Source: Artemia franciscana
Lineage: Eukaryota > Arthropoda > Branchiopoda > Anostraca > Artemiidae
Length of the DNA stretch: 64,000 bases
Reading direction: 5' to 3'
Assembly: GCF_032884065.1 (NCBI RefSeq)
Contig: NC_088868.1
Coordinates: forward strand, 34,498,890 to 34,562,889
Made by a program: the position numbers and the translations under genes. Under the pieces are notes generated by a model that did not search any database, was not told the origin of the DNA, and saw nothing but the letters and a program-made list of their open reading frames with translations. Shown here one piece after another: positions 11,616-22,057 of this stretch. Every line of letters starts with the position of its first letter. Positions within the stretch are counted from its first letter, which is position 1.

Positions 11616-12540
11616 TTATTATATTTATCTATTTTTTATAGAATGTTTCAATATAATTTTAATAGTATTTGTTGGAATATAAACCTTTTTGTGTTATACC
11701 TGTTAGAAAGGAAACAGAAATCCCCCATTGGTGACATATAAACTCTATTTTTCAAATTTAAACTCCTCTTCTCTGATCCATAATATTCACAAATTTTATA
11801 GGCTGTAATATCAGTATATTCATACGCTTGCCTGTAATGCAGATTATGTGTTTCAAATGAAACCATAAAAAAACTGTCACCATAATGTCATCATTGCCAA
11901 GATTGCGTGAGGACACGAGGTTGAACTATCTCCCCACTCCATGCTCTGTGTTAAAGCTGTTTTGCTATATTTAAATCCAGTTTGAATTATTTAGTAGTTT
12001 AGTTTTAAATAACTTTTGTAACGTAGTGGGCCTCTGAAGGGGGGGGGGAGGGGGGCTTTGAAAGCCAAAGGTTCTAGAAAATGAATGAATTGTATGGCAT
12101 ATATCATAAATCAGACGATTATGAATTGTAAAATAAGATCTGCCTTTGCATTCACACGTTTTCTTTTTCATTGGATTCCTTTAGGTATAAACAGGAATGA
12201 TGAAGTACTTACTGATTCATATAACGTGTATTATGCTTCTGATTTCTTGGGAAAATAAACTTGTTCCTAGCTCTTGACAATACTGATTTTTTCATTCAAA
12301 ATAAATCCCATTCCTGAACCAAAATGGAAAATTTTAATTAATTTCATTATTTAAATTAAGATGGAAATGGCAATTTCAAAATTTTTGATTAAAATGGGAA
12401 ACGAAGATGTTTACGCGAGTAAATGAATTAAACCCTTATTGAGTTCAAAATTGGGAAGACATAGTGGTGCCTTGCACACCAACAGTTTAGTTAGACTGCT
12501 GAATTCTGCTGAATTAGATCGTGTCTGAAAATCTATTAAA
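11616..12540. other. No recognisable gene; possible 3' flank of the MED19-like exon
   Basis: AT-rich, with a G-rich run near 12038-12057. Nothing else recognised. Confidence 0.4.
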
Positions 12541-12955
12541 CAGTTCGTGGTGGCGAATTGTAAGTAAGGAGTGATTCGACTCAATAGTAACCGAAACTCT
12601 AAAAAACGAAACATTGACATCAGCATAAAAAAAATGGCTGTTTTATTTTATTCCAAACATACAAGCTCTAAGTTCTGTGTTATCTTTCAAAAGCTACAAG
12701 CCTGAGGAAATTTGCCTTATTTTTGAAAAAGGGGAAAAACACCCCTGAAAAGCCCAGAAATCTGAATGATTCGGTGTATCAGAAAACCCTACTGTAGAAG
12801 TTTCAAGCTCCTATATGCAAAACTATAGAATATTGCATTTTTCGCCAGAAGAAAGACCACGGATGCTTGTTTACGGTTCTGTCCCAATTCTTTAAGAACG
12901 ACTCCTTGTTTTTTGTTGCTTTTCAGCTTTCAGTTGAAAAAAAATTTGTCTTTTT
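12541..12955 (-). mobile_element. Foldback family A arm, minus orientation
   Basis: It starts with the terminal hairpin CAGTTCGTGGTGGCGAATTG (12541-12560) and continues as the reverse complement of the arm at about 19000-19365. Shared blocks include AGTAAGGAGTGATTCGACTC, AGGAAATTTGCCTTATTTTTG and the reverse of the 'taggagcttgaaacttct' block. It ends with remnants of the inner foldback (TCTTTAAGAACGACTCC, then CTTTCAGTTGAAAAAAAA near 12930). Confidence 0.75.
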
Positions 12956-13330
12956 TTATCATAAAATACCTTAAAATATTTTCGTTGATACAGATAATAT
13001 ATTTAATTGAATATTGCATGAATAAATGCAGTAATAAATACAAATTCATTTCTTATTTGATGGGGGATGTTTTGATTTGAATTACTTAGCGCTCGGTACT
13101 AGTAGAAAAATAATACTAATGAACGGGTGGTTGAAGGGTGAGGAGTTGCAATGGGGCTAGTAGGAATTGAGTGGATTTCTCATTTATGGACAAATAACCC
13201 CTCTGGGATTTTTGAAGTTATTGATTTTCGTAAATTGTAAATGCACTTGAACTTTTAGCTATGAAGGCGAGTAACGACTTAAAAGGGATTAGCTTTATAA
13301 TAATAGTATTATTCTAGCATTATAATTGTA
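12956..13330. other. No recognisable gene
   Basis: AT-rich, no feature supported. Confidence 0.4.
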
Positions 13331-13929
13331 GGTGGCCGGCGTTTACTCCCCCCCTCCCCGGTGACTAATCCCTCGGAAAATAACCCCCAGAGAAAACACA
13401 CACACACCAGCAGAAAATACCCCCCGTGGAAAATAAGACTTTCCAAATTTCAATTTTTTTATTTGAGTTTTGTTTTTTCAATTTCCGTGGTGTGAAGGAA
13501 ACTCGAGAACAAATCGGTTTTTTCGTTAGTTTCTTCGTTACTTTAGATAAAAATCTGGGGTATAGATTTCCACATTTGGGGTGGGGGGTGTAGCAAAGCG
13601 GGTCTGTAAACAAAATACGTAGGTACACCCCTATGTGCAAATATATAGCCCAATTTATATATTTCCCATAGGTTCTGTCGCTTGTCTTGTCTAGCGCTAA
13701 GCTAAAAAAAAACAAAAAAAAAAAAAAAAAAACGAATAAACCTGTTGGTTCTCGAGTTTTGCAAAGCGTAAACTTGAGTAAGCGGCGCATAATACAAAAT
13801 ACCAAAATTCCTTCCCCGTGCGAAAAAAAAATCAAATAAAATTCCCAAATTCGGAAAAACTTCGGGAGTTATTTTCCAGGGGGGTATTTTCCGGAGGGGT
13901 AATCGCCAGGGAGATAAACGCCTAGTACC
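13331..13929. mobile_element. Foldback family E, copy 1 (599 bp)
   Basis: The left end reads GGTGGCCGGCGTTTACTCCC and the right end, reversed, reads GGTACTAGGCGTTTATCTCC. The inverted match continues for about 60 bases through 'gactaatccctcggaaaataaccccc' on the left and its diverged counterpart on the right. The interior holds A-rich tracts (13705-13732). A 156-codon minus-strand frame inside is low-complexity and unlikely to be a protein. A second, shorter and reversed copy is at 29865-30132. It looks like a MITE or foldback transposon moved in trans. Confidence 0.75.
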
Positions 13930-14099
13930 TTAATTATATAACTTCATTATATTCCGTTTACAAGTAAGTGCTCTACGGGTTTTTATGTTGATAGATGTAT
14001 AGTTCATAGACGGTGGAAGGGTAATGGGAAAGTCGCTTGTAATCGTACTAGCATGAAATCCTACTGAAGTGGTCTCAAACTTCTCTCTACAAAAATTTT

Positions 14100-14734
14100 G
14101 AATTTGAATTTTGTGGATTACGACTGCGTGCTTGCTATGTATTTTTTTTTTTTTTTTTTGCCCAGGGGTGATCTTATCGAACCAATATTCTTAGAAGATT
14201 GTCAGGGCGCTCATTAAAATGGAAATTAAAATTTTTAGTGACCAATAAGATTGGGGGCTAGCTATCCCTCTCAGCCCATGCCCCTCTTCCAAAGTCTTCC
14301 AACCAGAATTCTTTAAATAGCCATTTTTTTAGCATAGTTCAAAGGTCCAATAACTAGGCTGTTGGAGATGATATTGTCCTCCGTAGTTCCTGAGGACAGG
14401 GCTATAAGTTACGCAATTTTGGCGATATAAAGGGGAACTGTATCAAACCAATGGTCCTTGAAGATCTATTGAGGGCTCATTCTAACGGAAAATGAAAATT
14501 CTAGTGCCATTTTTATGTCCCCAAAAAGGCTGGAGGGCAGTTATCGAACATCTCCCCGGCCCTTTCACCCAAGGTCGTCCGTTTAAATTTTTGAGATACC
14601 TGTTTTGTTAAGAACAGCTGTTATGTCCAGTAAATATGCCTTTGGGGATAACGTGACTTCCCACAGTCCTGGGGAAAGGGTTGTAAGTTGTGATATTTGC
14701 CGACATTGATCACCTATAGTGTTCGTAGTTACTG
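14100..14734. repeat. Repeat family B block
   Basis: Two related sub-blocks each contain CTCATT(A/C)...AATGAAAATTC(T)AGTG, a block like 'gatagccattttttta' and 'gacagggctataagtta'. Read in reverse, these resemble the A arm segment (GAGCCCTCTTACGAC, GGCACTAG, GGCTATCTC). The block is non-coding. Confidence 0.6.
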
Positions 14735-14808
14735 TGCCTCTCATAGTCTTGTGGTTGAGCTTTTGCCCGGAAATCGAGAGGTTACCAGTTCAAAAACTGG
14801 TTACTCTC
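14735..14808 (+). repeat. tRNA-like sequence (tRNA pseudogene or SINE head)
   Basis: A D-arm/box A-like TAGTCTTGTGGTTGAGC is at 14744-14760 and a T-arm ACCAGTTCAAAAACTGGT at 14784-14801 with the box B core GTTCAAAAAC. The T-stem pairs. The T-loop looks one base too long and no clean acceptor stem closes the cloverleaf, so it is not a working tRNA. It sits at the end of a B block and could be the head of a SINE or a captured tRNA. Confidence 0.5.
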
Positions 14809-14869
14809 TATTATTTCAGAAAAATGAAGAATTATGACTTGAATTTTAACATAAAATAATACACTGGGG

Positions 14870-15420
14870 ATTGTGGCATTTCTAGGAAAAAAAATTTCCA
14901 AGGAGGGAGACTTCCGACACGATTTGAAAACATTCGCGATAAATTTTCTATAGGATTTTCAGTGAGGGTGGAATAGTCTGGTGGGTATTCTCCAGGCTAG
15001 TGGGGGGGGGTGGACATGAAAAAATTATTTTGAGGAATTTCCTGTGGGGGAGGGAATTTTCCATGGAGGGAAGCTTGAATCCCCGGCATTAGTTGAAAAA
15101 CAAATAGAAATTAAATAAAGAACAATTTATTTCAACTGAAAGTAAGTAGCAACATTAAAACGAACAGAAATCTTTTCGTATATTAAAGGGAAATAATTTC
15201 TTTACGCTAAAGTTTGACTGTTTGTCCCGATTCTTTAAGAACGACTCCTGAAACACAAGGGTTGTTTAACAAGAATAAGAAACTCTTAAAGAACTTGAGG
15301 GTGAAGAGCAAGATTTTGAAGATGGGGCAATCCCCCTAATATGAAAAATAATTTCTGCTCGTTTTGAGTTTAAAGGTTGCTCCTTACTTTTAGTTGAAAA
15401 AACTCGTTTTTTTATTTAAT
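14870..15420. mobile_element. Foldback family A copy with complete inner inverted core
   Basis: An arm section (14870-15110, with GGAATTTTCCATGGAGGGAA near 15052) leads into the core at 15121-15416. The core opens with TTTCAACTGAAAGTAAG and closes with CTCCTTACTTTTAGTTGAAA, the same words inverted. In between are TTTACGCTAAAGTTTGAC and, inverted, a diverged AGAGGGTGAAGAGCAAGATTTTG, around a spacer with TTCTTTAAGAACGACTCC. Confidence 0.75.
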
Positions 15421-16461
15421 TTATTAATTAGGAATGATAATGTTGAACGAATAAAATCTTCTTTTCTGCTAATAGTTAATTGGGCCAACGTATCCTCTGG
15501 GATTTTACTAAAATTTAGTTATTGATTTTTTTTCTATTTATGAAACTGAACTTTATCTCCGAAGAAGGGAAAGAGGTCAAACGGGACTAACTCACTGAGC
15601 TCACGCCATGCACTTTCACAGCAACTTATTTTGAGTGGCGGAATCCCTAAAGTGTCAAAATCCCAATAAAAAATTATACATTTTTATCAAAAATATAGAA
15701 GGACGTTTCACTTGACGTTCCAACGTCTTTTACCTATGATTAATTAATTATCATTTTCGTGTAACAGAAAAATAATGCTGAAATTCCTTGTACTCCCTCC
15801 CTAAGGTCAAACTTCAATCCTGTTGCGGCGAATCATATTGTAGGGAAAATGATTCCCGAATCAGCTCGAAGGAACCACTCTTTTAGGTTGTTAAAAAATT
15901 GAAAACACTAGCTTCTTAATTTTATTTTTATTTTTCACATTATCTTTTTTATATAGGGTTGACTAGAGTCTATTTAATTTACTTTATTTTATTAATGCTA
16001 TCTAATCAATTTATTTTTATTCTTGTGCTCCATATTTTTTCTCTCAGAATTATTAAGCAGTGCTTTAGATGTCTTCTAAATCACTGCTCTTCTAGTAGTG
16101 GCTTTGGATGTCAGATTTGGTGCAGCATTACAAGAGATATAGCTAAATTTGTATCAAAAAAGACCTTTCAGGCATTTACCTAAAATATAAAACTTCAAAT
16201 ATTTTTATTTTTAACAATGATAGCCCAAAATTAAAAAGATAAATACATTTTGTTTTAGCTTTACCTGAATTCCCAGAAATATTTTTAGTTGATCAATGAA
16301 CATGGTTATGTAGTGTTCAGTTTAGTTTAGTCTTCATTTAGTCTTTGAACTGTAAAGAACGAGCTTTGAATCAAATCGGATAATTTTTTGTGCTGGGAAT
16401 ATTGCGTAATTGACTTTTTGGTGTGAAATCAAATCCAGTTGATTTGATTGTGATTACATAA
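15421..16461. other. No recognisable gene
   Basis: AT-rich. A 74-codon frame at 15959-16183 has no recognisable content. Confidence 0.4.
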
Positions 16462-16808
16462 AAAAACTAGTTTTTTTAACTGAAAGTAAGGCGCGACATT
16501 AAAACTTAAAACGAACAGAAATTACTCCGTATATGAAACGGGTTGTCCCTCCGCAATCCCTCGCTCTTTAGGCTAAAGCTTTTAATTGTTTTAAAAAGCA
16601 GAATTGTGGCAAAGAGTCAAACTTTAGCGTAAAGAGCGAGGGATTGCGGAGGGTACTTTTCCATGTTTATTTTTTCGTTGTTTTTTTTTATAGTAATTTT
16701 AGAAAATCTTGTGCCCTTTTCATTGAATTTCTGTTCCCCCATGACATATTTCTCCAAGGAAAGATCCTCCCACATAGCTCCCTCCCCTCAACCCCACCCC
16801 CAAAACCA
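16462..16808 (+). mobile_element. Foldback family A, left part, split by a LINE
   Basis: An inverted core at 16462-16655 (TTTTTTTAACTGAAAGTAAG...CTCGCTCTTTAGGCTAAAG, then ACTTTAGCGTAAAGAGCGAG) runs into the arm (CATTGAATTTCTGTTCCCCC, CAAGGAAAGATCCTCCCACA). The arm stops at about 16808, where LINE sequence begins, and resumes downstream at about 18215. Confidence 0.75.
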
Positions 16809-16820
16809 AAAAGGTTTTAG

Positions 16821-17906
16821 AGAGACTACGGTTTTAGAGGACCATTTCTTGAATTACTGTCCTCGTTTTTAAAAGAAAGAACTCAATATGTACAACTAGG
16901 AGATAATGTTTCTTCAGTCAGTAGTGTTAAATTTGGAGTACCTCAAGGATCTGTTCTTGGTCCCCTGTTATTTCTAATTTTTATAAATGATTTATGTAGA
17001 GCTTTTAATATGATATCGTATGATCTTGACATTGGATGTGACGGGGAAAAAGTAATTGTTCCCAGCTTTGCGGATGACACTCATATAACTGTGGCTGCAC
17101 GAACAGGAATTCAGTTGTTGAGTCGTATTAGTTCTTGTCTGGAGTTTGTACAAAATTGGATGAAGCTTAATAAGTTAAATTTGAATTATAGTAAATCTTG
17201 CTTTTTATTGTATGGTAGGAGCTCAAATTATTACCCTTGGATAGACAGACTTAATATTGCTGATATGGGTATTTTAAGAATGAATTGTACAAAATATCTA
17301 GGAGTTTTAATTGATGAATGTCTCAGCTTTAGAGAACATATAGATTATATTAGTCTTAAACTCGCTAGGAATGTAGGCATTTTAAGAAAGTTGCAGTATA
17401 TTTTCCCAAGAGATATTTTAAGAACAATGTATTATTCCTTAATTCATCCTTATCTGCTATATTGTTGCAATGTTTGGGGTAGTACATTTCCTTCTCATCT
17501 CGATCGTGTTCGAGTTTTGCAGAATAAAGCGCTTCGAGTGTTATGTGGTGTAGGTTTTAAAGACTCGGTACAAAAGAGGTATATAGAATGCAAAATCTTG
17601 CCTTTAGCAGGACTTATTATTTTTTATCGAAGCCTGTTTATATATAAATATTTTCAAAATTGTTTACCAATATGTTTTAAAAGTATGTTTGAATTAGGAA
17701 GTGATATTCATACACATTCTACGAGACAGTCCGATATAATTCGTCGTCCGCTTACTATTACCCGTAGATCTCAATTCTCTATTCGGCATCTAGGACCCCA
17801 TGCATGGAATTGTTTACCTACGACTTTGAGAAACTTGGATAGTTTTCTTGAATTTCGGCGGGAATTAAAGCTATTTTGCCTTAATATTTACGATTTTGAT
17901 AGTTGA
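16821..17906 (+). CDS. 5'-truncated LINE reverse transcriptase, intact C-terminal frame
   Basis: An uninterrupted frame runs from 16821, just after an in-frame TAG at 16818-16820, to TGA at 17904-17906 (about 361 codons). The reverse transcriptase order is normal. YGFRGPFLELLSSFLKERTQ comes first (16827-16886), then GVPQGSVLGPLLFLIFINDL (about 16940-17000), then the catalytic palm FADDTHI near 17069-17090 with both aspartates kept. After that come NLNYSKSCFLLYG, YLGVLIDECL, the thumb-like SLIHPYLLYCCNVWGS and a C-terminal GPHAWNCLPTTLRN block. The first internal ATG (17010) is not a real start, because the conserved PQG block lies upstream of it. The element lacks endonuclease and ORF1, so it cannot move on its own. 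The intact frame implies a recent insertion. The motifs place it in the CR1/Jockey assemblage; the clade is not settled. Confidence 0.85.
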   Translation, partial: RDYGFRGPFLELLSSFLKERTQYVQLGDNVSSVSSVKFGVPQGSVLGPLLFLIFINDLCRAFNMISYDLDIGCDGEKVIVPSFADDTHITVAARTGIQLLSRISSCLEFVQNWMKLNKLNLNYSKSCFLLYGRSSNYYPWIDRLNIADMGILRMNCTKYLGVLIDECLSFREHIDYISLKLARNVGILRKLQYIFPRDILRTMYYSLIHPYLLYCCNVWGSTFPSHLDRVRVLQNKALRVLCGVGFKDSVQKRYIECKILPLAGLIIFYRSLFIYKYFQNCLPICFKSMFELGSDIHTHSTRQSDIIRRPLTITRRSQFSIRHLGPHAWNCLPTTLRNLDSFLEFRRELKLFCLNIYDFDS

Positions 17907-18214
17907 GTGGACCTCAAGTGGAGCCAAGATGTTGGTTTTGATTTTGGCGATACTGGTAAAGTGATTTTAGTTTCTTTTTGTTTTGTCTCTTTTGAAGTGT
18001 AAATCCGTTTCGATTGAAATGCAGGGTAATTGATTATTTTTTTTCTTCTTCTTTCTTTCTTTTTTCTTTTCCTTTTCCTTTTCTTTTTATTTTTTCTTCT
18101 TTTTCGTATTGTTTTATTTGTATGTGTATTGGGGTTGTAAGCCCAAACAAGCTTTGCTTCGGGCCATTTGCTTGTTTTGTTTTGTTATTTATATTAATAA
18201 ACCCATCTTTCTCT
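17907..18214 (+). mobile_element. 3' untranslated part of the LINE
   Basis: A non-coding tail follows the RT stop, with a long T/C tract (18036-18107) and AATAAA at about 18196. The family A arm resumes at about 18215. The 3' end lacks a long A tail. Confidence 0.6.
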
Positions 18215-19365
18215 CTCAAAACACTGGCTGAAGTTTGTAACTTGCAGCCCCTCTCCTAGGGACTGTGGGGGAGTAATTCATTCTAAAAGACATAGTTATT
18301 ATGGTTTTTGACTATGCGGAACAAAATGGCTATCTCAAAATTTTGATCCGTTGACTTAGGAGAAAAAATGAGCGTGGGAGGGGGACTAGGTGCCCTTCAA
18401 TTTTTTGGTCGCTTAAAGAGGGCACTAGAAATTTTTATTTCCGTTAGAATGAGCCCTCTTACGACATTCTAGGACCACTTGGTCGATACGATGACCCCTG
18501 GGGAAAAAAAACAAAGAAATAAACACGCACCCGTGATTTGTCTTCTGGCAAAAAATACGAAATTCCACATTTTTGTCGAATTTCTGTTCCCCCGTGACAT
18601 ATTTCTCCAAGGAAAGATCCTCCCACATAGCTCCCTCCCCTCAACCCCACCCCCAAAACAAAAAAAAATCCCCTGAAAACGCTGTACATTTCCCAATAAC
18701 CATTATTATATGTAAACACTGGCCGAAGTTTGCAACTTGCAGTCCCTCCCCCAGGGACTGTGGGGGAGTGAGTCATTCCCAAAGACATAGTTATTATGGT
18801 TTTTGACTATGTGGAACAAAATGGCTATCTCAAAATTTTGATCCGTTGACTTTGGAGAAAAAATGAGCGTGGGAGGGGGCCTAGGTGCCCGCCAATTTTT
18901 TTGGTCACTTAAAAAGGGCACTAGAGCTTTTGATTTCCGTTAGAATGAGCCCTCTTACGACATTCTAGGACTACTTGGTCGATACGATGCCCCCTGGGAA
19001 AAAAAACAAATAAACACGCACCCGTGATTTGTCTTCTGGCAAAAATTACGAAATTCCACATTTTTGTAGATAGGAGCTTGAAACTTCTAAAAAAGGGTTC
19101 TCTGGTACGCTGAAACTGATGGTGTGATTTTGTTAAGATTCTATGGCTTTTAGGGGTTGTTTTCCTATTTTTTAAAATAAGGCAAATTTTCTCAGGCTCG
19201 TAATTTGTGATGCGTAAGACTAAACTTGATTAAACTTATATATTTAAAATTAGCATCAAAATGCGATTCCTTTGATGTAGCTATTGATATCAATACCCCA
19301 TTTTTTAGAGTTTTGGTTGCTATTGAGCCGGGTCGCTCCTTACTACAGTTCGTTACCACGAACTG
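18215..19365 (+). mobile_element. Foldback family A, right arm with internal tandem duplication
   Basis: The arm is present about twice in tandem with a period near 480 bp. AACACTGGC(T/C)GAAGTTTG occurs near 18220 and 18714, TCAAAATTTTGATCCGTTGAC near 18340 and 18833, and TGAGCCCTCTTACGACATTC near 18450 and 18946. The second unit continues to the outer terminus, TTGGTTGCTATTGAGCCGGG then GTCGCTCCTTACTA, and ends in the hairpin at 19346-19365. Several 60-110-codon frames here on both strands are products of the repeat and not genes. Confidence 0.8.
19346..19365. repeat. Terminal hairpin of family A
   Basis: CAGTTCGTTACCACGAACTG has an 8-bp perfect stem and a 4-base loop. The same hairpin, inverted and slightly diverged, starts the copy at 12541. 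Family A sequence ends at it in both cases. Confidence 0.8.
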
Positions 19366-19429
19366 TTTGATAAAATAGTTTTTAGATGTAATTGGATATT
19401 TTGAATTGGATAATTGGAGTTCACTTCAT

Positions 19430-19800
19430 GCGTTCACTACAGAATATCTAATCAATTGACCATACGTCACTGTGACGTGTGAACTAGCCGGAGGCGATAC
19501 AGAAGTTGGATACTTGTTACCACAGCCATAGACACCAGTTGCGCGGAGTCGTATCTTGCCCATAGAAAGCTTTCAACATGCACCTTTGGACTATGCGTTA
19601 ACCTCCAGCGCTCCCACGACTAATCAGCGCGGAAAGATCTTGGTTCTATCGTCGATATCGCGACGTTAGCTACGTTTGCGCAACTGGTGTCTGCATAGGC
19701 TGTGGTTGTTATTGACGATTGAGATTCATTTTTTGGATTTTCGTATGAAAAAAAAAGTAATTAAGAAGGCGTTATTATAGCATTTTTATTTGTCATTTGT
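19430..19800 (+). mobile_element. Likely 5' untranslated region of a LINE, with a long-range inverted repeat
   Basis: This stretch is less AT-rich than its surroundings and lies just upstream of the ORF1 remnant. The segment 19519-19544 (ACCACAGCCATAGACACCAG then TTGCGC) is repeated inverted at 19678-19706 with a 3-base difference in length, enclosing about 130 bases. Confidence 0.6.
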
Positions 19801-19801
19801 C

Positions 19802-20620
19802 ATGGCTCTCCCGCAAGTTATGTTCGATAAAGCTGTCGGAGAGTTAAAACAGCAGCTGGACCAGAAGCTTTCCAAAATGGAGCAACTTTACAGAAAGAAA
19901 TATCTAATCTGAAAAAGATTATCGCTGAAAACGACTCCTTAATCAACGAACTTCGCCATGTTGTTGAGATACAGAAGAAACAATTTGAGCTTGTTAATAC
20001 AGTTATGAAAACTCGATTTATTTTTGGGACAAAGAGCGCAGTAGCGATGCTAGCGGCTGGAGACAGGAAACTGGCAGTCTGAATCTAAGAGATCGGAGCA
20101 ATTGGACATACAAAACAAAATTGCGCTCCCGCCTATTTTGTTGTATTACGATCTAAGAGGCGCCGAGTTCAGAGTTCTGTACCAAAAGCTTCACATGGGC
20201 AAGATAGGAGTTTTCATAACTGTACCGTATATCTAAGCTGTGGCGCCTATTACACCTTGATGTTCGGGAAAGCTGACACAATCTATTAGTGCGCGGACTA
20301 CCAAAAGGAAAAAAAGGTGAATCACTTGAATTGAAAGTACACACAGTGCTAAAGGATAAACTAGGATTAGCTGAAAAAGTAACATCACAAGGATGTTTCT
20401 CCTGAAAGAAAAATTATCCAGTGTGTCCCAAAGAGGAAAGAAATTGTCATCCCCTTCAGTACTTTTTTCAAACCTGAGATATGGTAAGTATTTTCGATGT
20501 TGATTCTCCTTCCGGTGATGGAGTAGAAGGCGTTCCACCCAATTATCTAAATTTACTTGAAAAGAATCCCGTGCATTTAGTTGAAATTTTAAATGGATCA
20601 GTGGGAAGTAACCCTAAGTA
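19802..20620 (+). pseudogene. LINE ORF1 remnant (coiled coil, then RNA-binding-like part)
   Basis: ATG at 19802 opens a frame (MALPQVMFDKAVGELKQQL...) that breaks after about 36 codons. In another frame the sequence continues as a heptad-rich stretch (SNLKKIIAENDSLINELRHV...), up to a stop near 20080. About 200 bases on, NLLVRGLPKGKKGESLEL then KVHTVLKDKLGL (about 20275-20365) matches the start of the RNA-binding domain of LINE ORF1 proteins ('N.lv.GlPE...E.....v...l...lgl'). Several frame breaks make it non-functional. ORF1 proteins bind the element RNA. The endonuclease start follows, as expected for LINE order. Confidence 0.7.
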
Positions 20621-20689
20621 GTCCTTAGTAATTTTATGGTTGATAGTGTGGTTAAAACTAAGTATGAACCTAGGGTTGAAAAAAAGCTT

Positions 20690-20828
20690 CCAGACGTCCT
20701 GACTGCCTTAGGACTCTGGACCTTAATGTTCAAGGTTTTTCATCATCATTTGATCAACTGAAACATTTATATATGGATTGTTCTTATCCAGATATCATCG
20801 GACTCTGCGAAACTTTTGTCACAAAAAT
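20690..20828 (+). pseudogene. Start of LINE ORF2, apurinic-type endonuclease fragment
   Basis: One frame reads LRTLDLNVQGFSSSFDQLKH and then YPDIIGLCETFVT. This fits the N-terminus of LINE endonucleases: the metal-site asparagine in LNVQG and the catalytic glutamate in GLCETF. The element is cut at about 20828 and no reverse transcriptase follows. Confidence 0.75.
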
Positions 20829-20829
20829 A

Positions 20830-22020
20830 TCTGAAGTAATCCTTGAAATTCCAGTGTATTTTTTTGAAATCCCAGTTTTTGCAATAATTTTGAAATTCCT
20901 GGAATTTCAGTGAAATTCAAGTATATATAATATACACTACCCCTCTTTTCACCGTATGCATTTGAATGAAATTGTAAGATAGCTATTTTGTTCAGAATAG
21001 TCCAGAAGATATATAATGATGCCTCCAGTGTTGACATAACCTCCCAGGGCCCTGGTGCAAGGGCTGTAATTTATTCTCTGTGAGGGTATAAGGTTTTATT
21101 GAAAGGGTTGTCGTATGTACTTCAGAGGGGTCTCATTGAATCGGTAATCAGAAATTCCAGCGCCCTATTTAAGTGTCAAAGTGATCAGAGGGTGGCTACC
21201 CCGTCCCCCCACGTCGTGTTTTGCCGAAATGCATTGAATTGAAATTATGAGATAGCCATTTTATCCAAAATAGACCATTTAACAAGGCTTTTGGAGTTGA
21301 CACAAACCATCAGAGCCAGGGGGGGCAAGGGTTTTAAATTATGCCCAGGGGGTATTTAAGGTTTATACAGAACAAGTGATTGTATAAACTTCAGGGATGG
21401 CTCATTTGGTTGGAATGTGGAAGGTCTAGTTCCCTTCTAAGAATCAAAAGTTGTAGAGAGCAGCCCCGGGGTATAAATTACAACCCTTGCCCCATGACTT
21501 TGGTGATTTGTTTCAGCCCACAAAGACTTATTTTATTATATTTGGACTATTTTAAATTAAATGGATGTCTCAAAATTTCTGTTAGATGCATTTCGTGAAA
21601 ATAAGGCGTGTGTGTGTGCGCGGAAGAGGGGGGAGGGGTAGCTGCTCTCCGGTTACTTTGACTCTTAAGAATAGTATTATAGCTTCTGATTACCATACAA
21701 ATGAGCCCCCTCCCGAGTTTATACGACCAAGCTTTCTATAAGAGCCTTATATGCTCCGAGGGCATCACTTACACCATTACCCTTAGGGCTGTGGGCTGTT
21801 GTCATCCTAAAAACCGTAAATTGCAAATTTTTAAACCATTTTGTTGGCTATCGAGAAATTTGAATTGGATGTGTCTGGAGAAATAATGAACGTGAGAGGG
21901 GGTTGATTGCCCTCCAATCACTTCTGACAATTAAAATGAGCACTAGTCCTTTCAATTTTCAATCAAGTGAGCCCCCTTTGAAGTTTTTACGACAACTCAT
22001 TCGATACCAAGTACCCTGGT
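20830..22020. repeat. Family B/A-related blocks in inverted arrangement
   Basis: The left part (about 20935-21600) holds two diverged units in one orientation (GAAATTATGAGATAGCCATT, 'caagggctgtaat'). The right part (about 21600-22010) holds units in the opposite orientation (ATGAGCCCCCTCCCGAG then tttatacgac; GTGAGCCCCCTTTGAAG then tttttacgac). These match the A arm (GAGCCCTCTTACGAC). The region 20833-20915 also repeats GAAATTCCAG/CTGGAATTTC words. Confidence 0.6.
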
Positions 22021-22057
22021 CTAAAAAAAAGAAAAAAAAAAAATAAAAAAAAAAAAT

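Noticed and set aside
13365..13835. 156-codon minus-strand frame as a gene
   Set aside because: It lies within foldback element E, and its F-rich run comes from the A homopolymer.
14735..14808. Functional tRNA gene
   Set aside because: T-arm and box A are visible, but the T-loop is too long and no closed acceptor stem was found.
18034..18219. Lysine/glutamate-rich minus-strand frame of 61 codons
   Set aside because: It is the reverse of a T/C tract in a LINE 3' UTR.
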